NCBI RefSeq assembly: GCF_040676675.1
Contig: NZ_JBFAPK010000045.1
Coordinates: 11,011-75,010, forward strand
Origin: JBFAPK01 sp040676675
Lineage (GTDB): Bacteria; Actinomycetota; Actinomycetes; Mycobacteriales; Micromonosporaceae
DNA length: 64,000 nt
Direction of reading: 5' to 3'
Part shown: positions 43,415-52,268 of the stretch, one piece after another
How the letters are laid out: every line of letters begins with the position of its first letter
Numbering within the stretch: position 1 is the first letter of the stretch
Position numbers and translations under genes: made by a program
The notes under the pieces: model-generated
Told to the model about the DNA's origin: nothing
The model's input: only the letters and a program-made list of their open reading frames with translations
Databases searched by the model: none

Positions 43415-45127
43415 CTACCCACCCGTGGTTCGCCGCTGCTCCTGGGCGGCGGCGAGGATGAGGTAACTGCTGGCCGTCCAGGTGTAGGCGCGGTCCCTGA
43501 GGCCGGCGCCGGTCTCGGCGTCGAAGTTCTCCGCGAATCCGGACTTCTCACACAGCGCGAGAAATCGTCGACTGATGTCGTCGGCGATCCTGGTCTGCCC
43601 GGCCCGCCGCAGGCCGTCCTCGACCAGAACGGTGGAGGGTGCCCAGATGGGCCCGCGCCAGTAGCCGTCGGCGACGTAGTGGACCGAGTCCGGTGGCTCG
43701 GTGGCCAGCCCGTGCGTGGTCAGGTGGGTTTCGGCGCCCCGAGCCAGTACGGCGGCGACCGGCGCCGGCAGGTCGGCCCCGAGCGCGACGGGCATCAGGT
43801 CGAGCAGGCTGCGACCCGCCCGCCGTCGTCCGGTCCGGGGGCTACGGGCGGTGAAGCGTTCGCCGTCCCACAGGTCCCGGAACATGGCCCCGCGGATCCG
43901 GTCGGCCTCCCGGGACCACCGGTCGGCGGGCTCGCCCAGTTCGGTGGCGAGGTCGGCCAGGCAGCGAAGCTGCGAGACCAGGAACGCGGCGAGGTCGGCC
44001 GTCTGCAGGACCCGGTCGTCGTCGAAGGTAGTCGCGTTGTCCCAGCCACTGTCGTTGCCATGCTGGTAGTGGGGCAGCTCCTGGCCGGGGGCTCGGCGCG
44101 CGTCGAGCCAGAACCCGGTCCAGCGGGCCAGCCGGTCGTACGTCTCGGCCAGCGCCGCCCGGTCCGGCGGCTGCGGAAGGCGTCGGCGTACATGTCGTAG
44201 GGCCCAGCCGTGGATGGGGGGCTTGACGTAGTTGTGCAGGACCTCGGAGTGAGCCACCGAGTCGGGTAGGGCGCCCAACTCGTCCTGGTGGTCGAACGGC
44301 AGTTGGAACTGGTGCCAGGCCAGTTCCGGCTCGCCGGCCGCCAGGGCGATCGCGTTGAAACAGTGGTCCCAGCTCCACACCTTGTCCATCCAGTGCTTGG
44401 ACATCAGGACGGCCGGCCGGGTGACGAAGCCCGCCGGGGCGACGGTGGCCGACCACAGCACGTACGCGGCCAGTTCGGCGGCCGGGGTGTTCGGGCCGCG
44501 CCACGGTGCGACCGCGTCGACGAACGCGGCGAACTCGGCGCTCCGGTCACGGCACAACTGCTCGAAGGTGACAGACCCGGCGTACGGACGGCGGGCGGTG
44601 GCGTACTCCTCGATCGCGATCTCCCAGGACCGGTCGGCGGCGAGTTCGAGGAAGCGGTCGGCGGTGCCGAGCGCCTCCACGCCGTCGGACCGCCGGAGAG
44701 CGCCGGAGAGCACCGTGATCCGGTAGCGGCGACCGGTCTCGTACGAGGTGAACACGTGTGACCCGTCGACCGGGTCCAGGTAGAGGTAGGTGCCGCTGAA
44801 CGGGGTGAGGGTGCTCGCGGCCGCCGCTACCCGCAGGCCGAGCCGCCGGCCCCGGATCCGCAGGGTGTCCGTCCCGTCGTAGACGGCCTCGATGCGGTCC
44901 ACGCCGTTCCGCCAGCTCAGCAGCGTGGGCGTGGCGACGACCGTGCTGCCGGCGACCGTGGGGGCGAGGCGCAGTACGGGATGCAGCCCGGTCTGGTGGG
45001 AGACCAGGTGCAGGTCGTCGGCGTACGTCTGCTCGGCTACCACGGGTGAGATGTCGAACCAGGATCCGCGGTAGCTGAAGGGGATCTCCTGGATGGGAAA
45101 CTCCGGACCGGACGGGGCGACGGTCAT
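43415..45127 (-). CDS. Cytosolic (alpha/alpha)6-barrel glycosidase, GH63/trehalase-like
   Basis: A 570-aa protein without signal peptide. An N-terminal beta domain (about 1-190) precedes an (alpha/alpha)6 barrel with the clan GH-G-type motifs WSWDHCFNAIAL, HGNDSGWDNAT (Asp363, the likely general acid) and YWRGPIWAPS, and an acidic FAENFDAETGAG near the end that fits the catalytic base. This layout is that of GH63/GH37 and mannosylglycerate-hydrolase relatives; the bond cleaved cannot be predicted. It is the last gene of the CUT1 operon, 32 nt after the second permease, so it likely splits the imported oligosaccharide. The ATG at 45127 is the first sensible start; the upstream frame is a shadow of the permeases. 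Confidence 0.85.
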   Translation of the reverse strand: MTVAPSGPEFPIQEIPFSYRGSWFDISPVVAEQTYADDLHLVSHQTGLHPVLRLAPTVAGSTVVATPTLLSWRNGVDRIEAVYDGTDTLRIRGRRLGLRVAAAASTLTPFSGTYLYLDPVDGSHVFTSYETGRRYRITVLSGALRRSDGVEALGTADRFLELAADRSWEIAIEEYATARRPYAGSVTFEQLCRDRSAEFAAFVDAVAPWRGPNTPAAELAAYVLWSATVAPAGFVTRPAVLMSKHWMDKVWSWDHCFNAIALAAGEPELAWHQFQLPFDHQDELGALPDSVAHSEVLHNYVKPPIHGWALRHVRRRLPQPPDRAALAETYDRLARWTGFWLDARRAPGQELPHYQHGNDSGWDNATTFDDDRVLQTADLAAFLVSQLRCLADLATELGEPADRWSREADRIRGAMFRDLWDGERFTARSPRTGRRRAGRSLLDLMPVALGADLPAPVAAVLARGAETHLTTHGLATEPPDSVHYVADGYWRGPIWAPSTVLVEDGLRRAGQTRIADDISRRFLALCEKSGFAENFDAETGAGLRDRAYTWTASSYLILAAAQEQRRTTGG

Positions 45128-45159
45128 GGGCGGCGGGTGCCTCTCTGTAGTGCGGGTGG

Positions 45160-45984
45160 TCAGTCCTTGACGGCGCCGGCGGTCACGCCCGTCGAGACGT
45201 ACCGCTGGGCCAGGACCAGCAGCACGGCGGCGGGGACGGAGGCGACGACAGCGGTGGCCATGATGGCGTTCCACTGCTGGTTGTTGTTGCCGATGTAGCG
45301 GTAGATGCCGAGGGTGATCGGCTGGTGGTCGCCGCCGCCGGCGAGGGTCGAGGCGAAGATGAAGTCCGACCAGGACCACAGGAACGCGAACAGCGACACC
45401 GTGATGATCGAATTGCGGCTGAGCGGCAGCACGACCGACCAGAACGTCCGCAGCCGGCCGGCGCCGTCGACCACGGCGGCCTGGAGCAGTTCGTCGGGTA
45501 TTCCGGACATGAAGGCCGTGAAGATCAACACGGCGAACGGCACCGCCAGTGTCGAGTCGGCCAGGATCAGGCCGGGCAGCGTGTTCAGGACGCCGAGGTT
45601 GAGATAGATGGCGTAGAAGCCCATCGCCATGATGATTCCCGGGATCATCTGCGCGATCAGCAGCACGAAGCTCAGGGCCGGACCGCCGGGCGGTCGGAGC
45701 TTCGCCAGCGCGTATCCGGCGGGGGCGGCCAGCGCCACCGTCAGCAGCACCGTGCCGAGGCCGACCAGGAGGCTGGTGCCCAGGTACGGCAGTTGTTGGT
45801 CGAGCACCGCCCGGTAGCCGTCCAACGTCGCGTTGGTCGGGATGAGGTGCGGAGGGTCGGCCCGCATGTCCTGGTCCCGGGTGAGCGAGACGTTGACCAT
45901 CCAATAGACGGGGAAGAGCATGAGCCCGGTCAGCACCAGGCCGATACCGGTCTTCCACCAGGCTCGGGGTGTCGACGTCCTCAT
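45160..45984 (-). CDS. CUT1 sugar ABC transporter permease (MalG-like)
   Basis: A 274-aa permease with six helices and the EAA loop ELLQAAVVDGAGRLRTFWSVVLP (core AAVVDGAG...LP), typical of MalG-type subunits. Its ATG overlaps the stop of the MalF-like gene by 4 nt (ATGA). No ATPase gene is present in the locus, so it probably uses a shared MsiK-type ATPase encoded elsewhere, as is common in actinomycetes. Confidence 0.93.
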   Translation of the reverse strand: MRTSTPRAWWKTGIGLVLTGLMLFPVYWMVNVSLTRDQDMRADPPHLIPTNATLDGYRAVLDQQLPYLGTSLLVGLGTVLLTVALAAPAGYALAKLRPPGGPALSFVLLIAQMIPGIIMAMGFYAIYLNLGVLNTLPGLILADSTLAVPFAVLIFTAFMSGIPDELLQAAVVDGAGRLRTFWSVVLPLSRNSIITVSLFAFLWSWSDFIFASTLAGGGDHQPITLGIYRYIGNNNQQWNAIMATAVVASVPAAVLLVLAQRYVSTGVTAGAVKD

Positions 45985-46952
45985 CGCAGCTGCCGCCTCC
46001 GCTCGATCCGGAGGTAGCCGAGCCCGGCGATCAGGGCCATCACGATGAGCAGGTTGCCGACGGCGGCGCCCGGTCCGAAGTCGGGCAGCAGGTTGCCGAA
46101 GCCGAGTCGGTACGACCAGGTGGCGAGCGTGGCCGAGGAGCCGGTCGGGCCACCCCTGGTCATGATCCAGATGACGTCGAAGACCTTCAGCGTGTAGATC
46201 AGCCCCAGCAGCAGCGTGATCGCGGAGACGGGGCGCAGCACCGGGAAGGTGATCCACCAGAACCGCTGCCATCCCGTCGCGCCGTCGAGCGCGGACGCCT
46301 CGTAGATCTCGGTCGGGATCGCCTGCAGGCCGCTGTAGAGGACCACGAGATTGAACGGGATGCCGATCCAGACGTTCGCGATGATCACCGAGGTGAGCGA
46401 CCAGCTCGGCGAGGTGAGCCAGTGGACCGGGTGGATGCCCACGACGCCGAGCGCCGCGTTGACCAGACCCGAGTCGCTGTTGAGCAACCACGACCAGGTC
46501 GACGCCGAGACGATCAGCGGCAGCAGCCACGGTACGAGGATCAACGCCCGCAGCGTGCGCGACAGCGGGAAATGCCGGTGGAAGAAGAGCGCCAGGGCCA
46601 TCCCGATGGTGAACTGGAAGGCGAGCGACGCCGCGGTGAAGACCAGGGTGTGCGCCAGGGTCGGTCCGAAGGCCGGATCGGTCAGCACCGTCCGGTAGTT
46701 GTCGAGGCCGGCGAAGGGCGCGCCGCCCCGCACGAAGGAGCGGACGGTGTACTCGCGCAGGCTCAACTCGACGTTGCGGCAGAGCGGGTACGCGTAGAAC
46801 GCCGCGAGGTAGCCGGTCACGGGTGCCAGGAAGCCCCACGCCAGCCAGCGGCTGGACCGGCGGGTGCGGGACCGGACCGGCCCGGGTGGAGCGTCCGGCG
46901 CCGCCCCACCCTGGTCTCGTACCGTGGCGGGCGGCCGTGTCGTAGAGGGCAC
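45981..46952 (-). CDS. CUT1 sugar ABC transporter permease (MalF-like)
   Basis: A 323-aa permease with six helices and the EAA motif IYEASALDGATGWQRFWWITFP (core EASALDGA...ITFP), followed by the conserved LKVFDVIWIMTRGGP. It pairs with the MalG-like subunit, which overlaps it by 4 nt. GTG at 46952 is 17 nt after the stop of the binding-protein gene; the frame extends into that gene but has no better start. Confidence 0.92.
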   Translation of the reverse strand: MPSTTRPPATVRDQGGAAPDAPPGPVRSRTRRSSRWLAWGFLAPVTGYLAAFYAYPLCRNVELSLREYTVRSFVRGGAPFAGLDNYRTVLTDPAFGPTLAHTLVFTAASLAFQFTIGMALALFFHRHFPLSRTLRALILVPWLLPLIVSASTWSWLLNSDSGLVNAALGVVGIHPVHWLTSPSWSLTSVIIANVWIGIPFNLVVLYSGLQAIPTEIYEASALDGATGWQRFWWITFPVLRPVSAITLLLGLIYTLKVFDVIWIMTRGGPTGSSATLATWSYRLGFGNLLPDFGPGAAVGNLLIVMALIAGLGYLRIERRRQLR

Positions 46953-46969
46953 TGGTCGGCTCGTCGCGC

Positions 46970-48202
46970 TCAGCCGGCCGCGGCCTGCGCGGCGGTCAGC
47001 GCCTCGCGGGGCGGCTTCCCCCCGCTGAGGGCCGCCTGCACCGCGGTCCACAGGGACTCGGAAATCTTGGGATACCTCGTGCCGAGGTTGTCGCCGGTGC
47101 GGCCCTTGGCCGCCCGGACCGCCTCCACCCAGACCTTGAGCTCGGGCTGCGCCGCGACCTGTCGCTCCTGGACGGCGGCGACGGGCGCGACGTAGGAGAG
47201 GGTGGTGTCGGTGGTGAGGAGGTTGTCGGCGCTGGTCAGGCAGGCGACGAGCTTTCGCGACGCCTCGTACCGGCCGGTGTCGTCCTGCACGGGGATGGAG
47301 ACGAACTCACCGCCGGTGGGCGCCGGCGCCGGGCCGCCCGCGTTGGCCGGTATCGCGATGATGCCGTACGAGAAGCCGAGTTTCTTCGCGTTGGCCAGTT
47401 GCCAGGTGCCGTTCTCGGCGAACGCGTACTCGCCGGTGGCGAACTCCTGCCAGCTCGTGGTCTGGGTGTTGTTGATGACGGAGTTCGGGGCGTGGCCCTG
47501 CTTGACCCAGTCCGTCCAGAGGGTCAGCGCGGAGACAGCCTGCGGCGAGTCCAGGCTGGTCAGTTGGGCTCCCGCCCCCCAGAACCAGGGCAGGAACTGG
47601 AAGCTGCCCTCCTCGGTGCCGATCGCGGAGAAGGTGATGCCCTTCTTTCCTGCCGCCTTGACCCTGCCGAGCGCGGCGGTCAGCGACGTCCAGTCCTTGA
47701 TCGTGGCCGGATCGACGCCGGCCGCGGTCAGCAGGTCCTTGTTGTAGTAGAGGGCGAGGGTGTTCGCCCCGATCGGCACCCCGTACGTCCTGCCCTCGCG
47801 CTGGCCGGCGCCGAGCAGGTTCGCCGCCATCGCCGAGACGTCCAGCTTGTTGTCGTCGGTGGTGGTGAGCACGCCGGCCTCGGCCAGTGTCGAGATGACC
47901 GGGTTGTCCACGATCAGCACGTCCGGTGAATTGCCCTGCTGAGCGGCGAGCAGTGCCTTGTTGGTCAGGTCGGTGGTGTCGTAGCCGGTCCGCTCGACCG
48001 TCACCCCCGCCGACGTGCCGCATTTCTTGACCAGCGCGACCCAGTCGGAGTCGGCGGCGAACTGCGGATACGGGTCCCAGACGAGGTAGGCGCCGTCGCC
48101 GGTGGGGCCGTCGGCGGACGACGAGCAGGCACCGCCCGCCGCCACGGCAAGTGCTGTCACGGCGACGGCGACCAGGCGCCGCCGACGATGGGGTCCTGTC
48201 AT
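46970..48202 (-). CDS. CUT1 extracellular sugar-binding lipoprotein
   Basis: A 410-aa solute-binding protein (SBP_bac_1 / MalE-like). Signal peptide with lipobox (AAGGAC) and lipid anchor. Typical segments: PDVLIVDNPVISTLAEAGVL, TYGVPIGANTLALYYNKDLL (short cores GVPIGANTLALYYN), GEYAFAENGTWQLANA. It captures an oligosaccharide and hands it to the two permeases downstream. It is the first gene of the operon; tandem LacI-type sites lie 88-114 nt before the start. ATG at 48202 is chosen because it begins the signal peptide. Confidence 0.93.
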   Translation of the reverse strand: MTGPHRRRRLVAVAVTALAVAAGGACSSSADGPTGDGAYLVWDPYPQFAADSDWVALVKKCGTSAGVTVERTGYDTTDLTNKALLAAQQGNSPDVLIVDNPVISTLAEAGVLTTTDDNKLDVSAMAANLLGAGQREGRTYGVPIGANTLALYYNKDLLTAAGVDPATIKDWTSLTAALGRVKAAGKKGITFSAIGTEEGSFQFLPWFWGAGAQLTSLDSPQAVSALTLWTDWVKQGHAPNSVINNTQTTSWQEFATGEYAFAENGTWQLANAKKLGFSYGIIAIPANAGGPAPAPTGGEFVSIPVQDDTGRYEASRKLVACLTSADNLLTTDTTLSYVAPVAAVQERQVAAQPELKVWVEAVRAAKGRTGDNLGTRYPKISESLWTAVQAALSGGKPPREALTAAQAAAG

Positions 48203-48289
48203 GTGTTGCCTCGCTTCACGTCGATCGTCAGGTGGGACGTGCGGTCGACCCTCGGGAGTGAGGGTGGCGGGATCGCGCGGGACCATGTG

Positions 48290-48316
48290 GCGAATCGGTT
48301 CGAGGAATCGGTTCGC
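48290..48316. promoter_or_regulatory. Tandem LacI-type half-perfect operators before the CUT1 operon
   Basis: CGAATCGGTTCG (48291-48302) and GGAATCGGTTCG (48304-48315) are adjacent and centred 13 nt apart. Each is an imperfect palindrome with a central CG, as in LacI-family operators, and both match the perfect site at 48445. Confidence 0.6.
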
Positions 48317-48444
48317 ACGAAGATAGGTCCGTCCATGCCCGGTGGTCAAGGGAGTCTCGGCCTGGCGGGAGGCTACCTCGGAAATACGGGCTTCATCCGC
48401 CCGTCATTTCATTGACATACTTGAGTTCCCGAGCCTACGATCCC

Positions 48445-48460
48445 TGCGAATCGATTCGCA
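48445..48460. promoter_or_regulatory. 16-bp perfect palindrome, LacI-type operator
   Basis: TGCGAATCGATTCGCA is perfectly symmetric with central CG, 48 nt before the glycosidase start codon. It shares CGAATCGRTTCG with the tandem sites on the other side of this divergent region and with the site before the lacI-type gene. Confidence 0.7.
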
Positions 48461-48508
48461 AGTGCAGCCCTCCGGAGCGCGCCCCCACGCCCCACGAAGG
48501 AGCCGCCC

Positions 48509-50341
48509 GTGAAAACCCCGTCCCGCGGCAGGCCAGGACGAGTCCGCGCGCTCGTCGCCCCACTCGTGGTCGGTCTGCTCGCCGCCGCCGCCCTAACCGT
48601 CGCCGCGTCGCCGGCCCGGGCGGCGGACGAGTCGATCAGTGTCGACTTCGCCACGACCAGCGGTACGCCGACCTACCGCGCGTCCGGCTGGATATACGGC
48701 ATGACCGAGAACGCCAGCGGTCCGGCCGACCACTTCTACCGAGACGTCAGGTTCCAGTACATGCGCGCCGGTGGCGCGCAGCTGCCGGGAAGTGGCTGGG
48801 TCGGCGGCAACTACGACCGCCGGTGGAACTCCACCCTCGCCCAGGCGCGCCGGACCACCGCGCTCGGCGGCCGGTTCATCATCCTGCCGCATGACCTGTG
48901 GGGTGCGGACGGGGCCGGGATCTCCCGCTTCCCGGGCGACAACGGCGACTGGACCGACTACGACAACTTCCTGACCCGCCTCGTCGGCGACGTCCGGGCG
49001 TCCGGGCTGAGCGTGCAGTGGGACATCTGGAACGAACCCAACATCACCATCTTCTGGAACCGCCCCATCTCGCAGTATTTCGAGCTGTGGCGCCGCACCT
49101 ACCAGCGCATCCGGGCGGAGTTCCCCAACCAGCTGATCGTCGGGCCGAGCTGCGCCTGCGTACCGTCGAGCACGCACACCTTCTGGAACCAGTACCTGGA
49201 CTTCGTCCGCTCGACCAACACGGTGCCGGACATCGTCAGCTGGCACTCGCTGCCGGGTGACCCGGTCGCCAACGTCGCCGCCGCCAACGCCACCCTCGAC
49301 CCGCGCGGCATCGCCCACCCGCGTCCGTACCAGATCAACGAGTACGGTGCGCCCGACGAGCAGAACCCGGCGGACGGCGCCTGGTACATCACGCGGCTGG
49401 AGCGGGCCCGCGCGGACGGTCTCCGGGCCAACTGGGCCGGCGGTGGCAACCTGCACAACGACCTCGGCAACCTGTTGGTCCGCAACTCGGCCGGCCAGCA
49501 CCAGCCCAAGGGCGAATGGTGGGCCTACCGCTACTACGCCTCCCAGACCGGGCAGATCGCCGCGGTGACGGCCAGCCCGTCCTACGACGCGTACGCCACG
49601 AAGACGAGTGGCGTGGCGAAGGTCCTGGTCGGCGGTGGTCGCACCACCGGGAACCTGACCGTCAACCTGCGACGCCTGGACACGACCAGCGGCATCGTGC
49701 AGAACAACCAGGTCCGGGTGCTCACCCAACGCATCCCGTACAACGGCGGCGGCGCGGTGCAGGGGCCGATCACGGTCTCGAACAGCGTGGTCGGCGTCTC
49801 CGACAACGGCACCACCGTGACCCTGCCGTACGGCAACCAGACCGACACCTACACCGTCACCCTGCTGCCGCCCTCGGACGGCGGCTTCCAGTCGGTGGCG
49901 GTGGCCCAGCACTCCCAGCAGTGCCTGGACAACCCCGGCCCGAGCACCGTCGACGGCACCGTCCAACAGCAGAACTACTGCGACGGCGGTGACCAGCAGC
50001 TCTGGAACTTCCGCCCGGTCGCCGGGGTGGCCAACGCGTACACGGTGGTCAACCAGCAGAGCGGCAAGTGTCTCGACGTCGCCGGCGTGTCGACCGCCGA
50101 CGGCGCGGCCGTGCACCAGTGGAGCTGCACGAACGGCCTCAACCAGCAGTTCACCCTCCGGAAGGTGACCTACCCGGGCAACGACTCGCACGACTACCAG
50201 CTGGTCGCCCGGCACAGCGGCAAGTGCGTCGACGTCAGTACGGTCTCCACGGCCGCGGGGGCACCGATCCACCAGTGGACCTGCAACGCGGCCGGCCAGG
50301 GCAGCCCGTTGAACCAGACGTGGCGGATCCTGGGGCGGTAG
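48509..50341 (+). CDS. Secreted clan GH-A glycoside hydrolase with CBM13 (ricin-type) domain
   Basis: A 610-aa exported enzyme. Signal peptide to about residue 38 (ASPARA). The catalytic (beta/alpha)8 barrel has Glu176 in WDIWNEPN (acid/base) and Glu278 in INEYG (nucleophile), the clan-A arrangement seen in GH39/GH30/GH5 relatives; the exact family is uncertain. A beta domain follows (about 355-450), then a CBM13/ricin trefoil (about 460-610) with repeated C-L-D and Q-W motifs (SGKCLDVAG, VHQWSC, GKCVDVST, IHQWTC). It would attack plant polysaccharide outside the cell. ATG start with GGAG upstream; a LacI-type palindrome lies 48 nt before it. Confidence 0.87.
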   Translation: MKTPSRGRPGRVRALVAPLVVGLLAAAALTVAASPARAADESISVDFATTSGTPTYRASGWIYGMTENASGPADHFYRDVRFQYMRAGGAQLPGSGWVGGNYDRRWNSTLAQARRTTALGGRFIILPHDLWGADGAGISRFPGDNGDWTDYDNFLTRLVGDVRASGLSVQWDIWNEPNITIFWNRPISQYFELWRRTYQRIRAEFPNQLIVGPSCACVPSSTHTFWNQYLDFVRSTNTVPDIVSWHSLPGDPVANVAAANATLDPRGIAHPRPYQINEYGAPDEQNPADGAWYITRLERARADGLRANWAGGGNLHNDLGNLLVRNSAGQHQPKGEWWAYRYYASQTGQIAAVTASPSYDAYATKTSGVAKVLVGGGRTTGNLTVNLRRLDTTSGIVQNNQVRVLTQRIPYNGGGAVQGPITVSNSVVGVSDNGTTVTLPYGNQTDTYTVTLLPPSDGGFQSVAVAQHSQQCLDNPGPSTVDGTVQQQNYCDGGDQQLWNFRPVAGVANAYTVVNQQSGKCLDVAGVSTADGAAVHQWSCTNGLNQQFTLRKVTYPGNDSHDYQLVARHSGKCVDVSTVSTAAGAPIHQWTCNAAGQGSPLNQTWRILGR

Positions 50342-50360
50342 GCGTCACGAGCAGGTCGAG

Positions 50361-50377
50361 GGGCGGGCCGTCCGCCC
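50361..50377 (+). terminator. Weak hairpin after the clan-A glycosidase
   Basis: GGGCGG / CCGCCC with a 5-nt loop lies 19 nt past the stop codon. It is short; a weak terminator or a processing site. Confidence 0.35.
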
Positions 50378-50415
50378 GGCCGCCTGCGCCGATCTCCCGC
50401 CGGCACATCCGTCGA

Positions 50416-50432
50416 GATCGCCCTAGGCGATC
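50416..50432. promoter_or_regulatory. Dyad GATCGCC-CTA-GGCGATC upstream of the GH54 gene
   Basis: A 7-bp perfect inverted repeat with a 3-nt centre lies 82 nt before the GH54 start. It could be an operator, or part of termination of the upstream gene. It does not match the LacI-type palindrome. Confidence 0.4.
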
Positions 50433-50513
50433 GCGATGACCCGACCAGTCGTCACCACCACCCGTGGCGCGCCGACCAGCCCTCGCGCTCTCCCGACTCC
50501 GAGGAGCCATCCC

Positions 50514-52076
50514 GTGCGAAATCCCACCCGAGGCGGGCCCGGAAACGCCCGCGCTCGCCACCCGAAACGGCATCGTGTCCGGCGCCTGACCGCCCTGGCC
50601 GGCGCCCTGGCCGGCGTCGTCGTCGGCGTCGGCGCGGCCCCCGCTGCCCCGCCTCCCGCGGCCGAGGCTGCCGTCACGGCGCGCTCGGCGGTGGCCGCCA
50701 TCGAGCCGGGGCAGACCGCCCCGATCGTTGGCGTCCCGTCCGGTCGATGCCTCGACGTTCCCAACTCCAGCACCGCCAACGGCACCCAGACGCAGCTCTG
50801 GGACTGCCAGGGAAGCGCCGGCCAGACCTGGACCTGGACCACGAGCAGGCAGCTCACGGTCTACGGCAACAAGTGCCTGGACGCCTCCGGCCAGGGCACC
50901 GCCAACGGCACACCGGCGATCATCTGGGACTGCAACGGCCAGACCAACCAGCAGTGGAACGTCAACACGAACGGCACCATCACCGGCGCGCAGTCCGGGC
51001 TGTGTCTCGACGCCAGCGGCTACGGCACCGCGAACGGCACCAAGATTCACCTGTGGGCGTGCCACGGCGGCGCGAACCAGCAGTGGACCTCGCCGACCAC
51101 CCCACCGCCGACCGGCCGCCCGTGCGACATCTACGCCGCCGGCGGCACCCCGTGCGTCGCCGCGCACAGCACGACCCGGGCGCTCTATGCGGCGTACGCC
51201 GGCAACCTCTACCAGGTCCGCCGCTCCTCGGACAACACGTCCCGCAACATCGGGCTGTCCCGGGCGGGCGGCACCGCCGACGCGGCGACGCAGGACTCCT
51301 TCTGCGCCGGCACGACCTGCGTGATCACGGTGGTCTTCGACCAGTCCGGGCGCGGAAACGACCTCTGGTACCAGGGGTCGAGCGTGGTCCCGGGCTCCCC
51401 GCAGAGCAGGCCGGCGATCGCGACCTCGGAGTCGCTGACCGTGGGCGGCGCGAAGGCGTACTCGCTCTACATCAATCCTGGTAACAGCTACTGGCGGGAC
51501 GGGCACCTGACCGGAGTACCGACCGGCGCCGCGCCCGAGGGCATGTACATGGTGACCAGCGGCACCCACGTCAACAGCGGCTGCTGCTTCGACTACGGCA
51601 ACAGCGAGACGACGAGGAAGGCCGACGCCGCCGGGGCGATGGACGCCATCAACTTCGGCACACAGTGCTGGTTCGGCGGCTGCTCCGGCACCGGACCCTG
51701 GGTGCAGGCGGACCTCGAGTGGGGCCTCTACCCCGGCGGCAGCCAGACCTGGAACCCCAACCAGCGCGCCTTCACGAGCAAGTTCGTCACCGCGACACTC
51801 AAGAACAACGGCACGACCCGCTTCGCCATCAAGGGCAGCAACGCGCAGTCGGGCAGCCTCTACCCGCTGTGGGACGGCGCGCTTCCACCGGGATACAGCC
51901 CCATGAGGAAGCAGGGTGCGATCGTCCTGGGCAGTGGCGGTGACTGCTGCAAGCCCGACGGCGGCGCGAACCTGAGCGCCGGCACCTTCTACGAGGGAGC
52001 CATGGTCGCCGGCTATCCGTCCGACGCGACCGAAAACGCCGTTCAGGCCAACGTGGTGGCCGCCGGCTACCGCTGA
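50514..52076 (+). CDS. Secreted GH54 alpha-L-arabinofuranosidase-like enzyme with N-terminal CBM13
   Basis: A 520-aa exported enzyme. After a Sec or Tat-like signal region (RRLTALAGALAG, ending near AAPAAP) comes a CBM13 trefoil (about 75-205, repeated KCLDASGQGT and QQWN motifs). The catalytic domain starts at PCDIYAAGGTPCVAAHSTTR, the GH54 hallmark. Glu402 (QADLEWGLYPG) fits the nucleophile and Asp477 (GSGGDCC) the acid/base; their spacing of 75 is close to that in the fungal AbfB. The end, TFYEGAMVAGYPSD, is also typical. It would release arabinose from arabinan or arabinoxylan. GTG start with GAGGAG 7 nt upstream. GH54 is mostly fungal, with fewer bacterial members. Confidence 0.9.
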   Translation: MRNPTRGGPGNARARHPKRHRVRRLTALAGALAGVVVGVGAAPAAPPPAAEAAVTARSAVAAIEPGQTAPIVGVPSGRCLDVPNSSTANGTQTQLWDCQGSAGQTWTWTTSRQLTVYGNKCLDASGQGTANGTPAIIWDCNGQTNQQWNVNTNGTITGAQSGLCLDASGYGTANGTKIHLWACHGGANQQWTSPTTPPPTGRPCDIYAAGGTPCVAAHSTTRALYAAYAGNLYQVRRSSDNTSRNIGLSRAGGTADAATQDSFCAGTTCVITVVFDQSGRGNDLWYQGSSVVPGSPQSRPAIATSESLTVGGAKAYSLYINPGNSYWRDGHLTGVPTGAAPEGMYMVTSGTHVNSGCCFDYGNSETTRKADAAGAMDAINFGTQCWFGGCSGTGPWVQADLEWGLYPGGSQTWNPNQRAFTSKFVTATLKNNGTTRFAIKGSNAQSGSLYPLWDGALPPGYSPMRKQGAIVLGSGGDCCKPDGGANLSAGTFYEGAMVAGYPSDATENAVQANVVAAGYR

Positions 52077-52090
52077 CGATGGCGCCAACT

Positions 52091-52127
52091 CGTGCGTCGG
52101 CCAGCACCCGGTGGTGGCCGACGCACG
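52091..52127. terminator. Hairpin after the GH54 gene
   Basis: A 13-bp perfect inverted repeat (CGTGCGTCGGCCA / TGGCCGACGCACG) with an 11-nt loop lies 15 nt past the GH54 stop and before the convergent thiolase gene. It is probably a bidirectional terminator. Confidence 0.8.
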
Positions 52128-52268
52128 GGCTCGTCCGGCCGGCCACCAAGCCGGCCCATCGGCACACGGCCGCTCCCCCGGCCCAGGAAGCACGTCGCGA
52201 ACGGGTACCTCGACCCGGGTCACGTCGGTGCCCCGTCGCCCGAGGATGGTCGATCCGTCCGGCTCGCC

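Larger units (their letters stand above)
48203..48508. other. Divergent promoter region of the CUT1 operon and the clan-A glycosidase
   Basis: 306 nt without a gene. It contains three LacI-type operator-like sites (listed separately), the left pair closer to the transporter, the right one close to the glycosidase. No other structure was seen. Confidence 0.6.
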
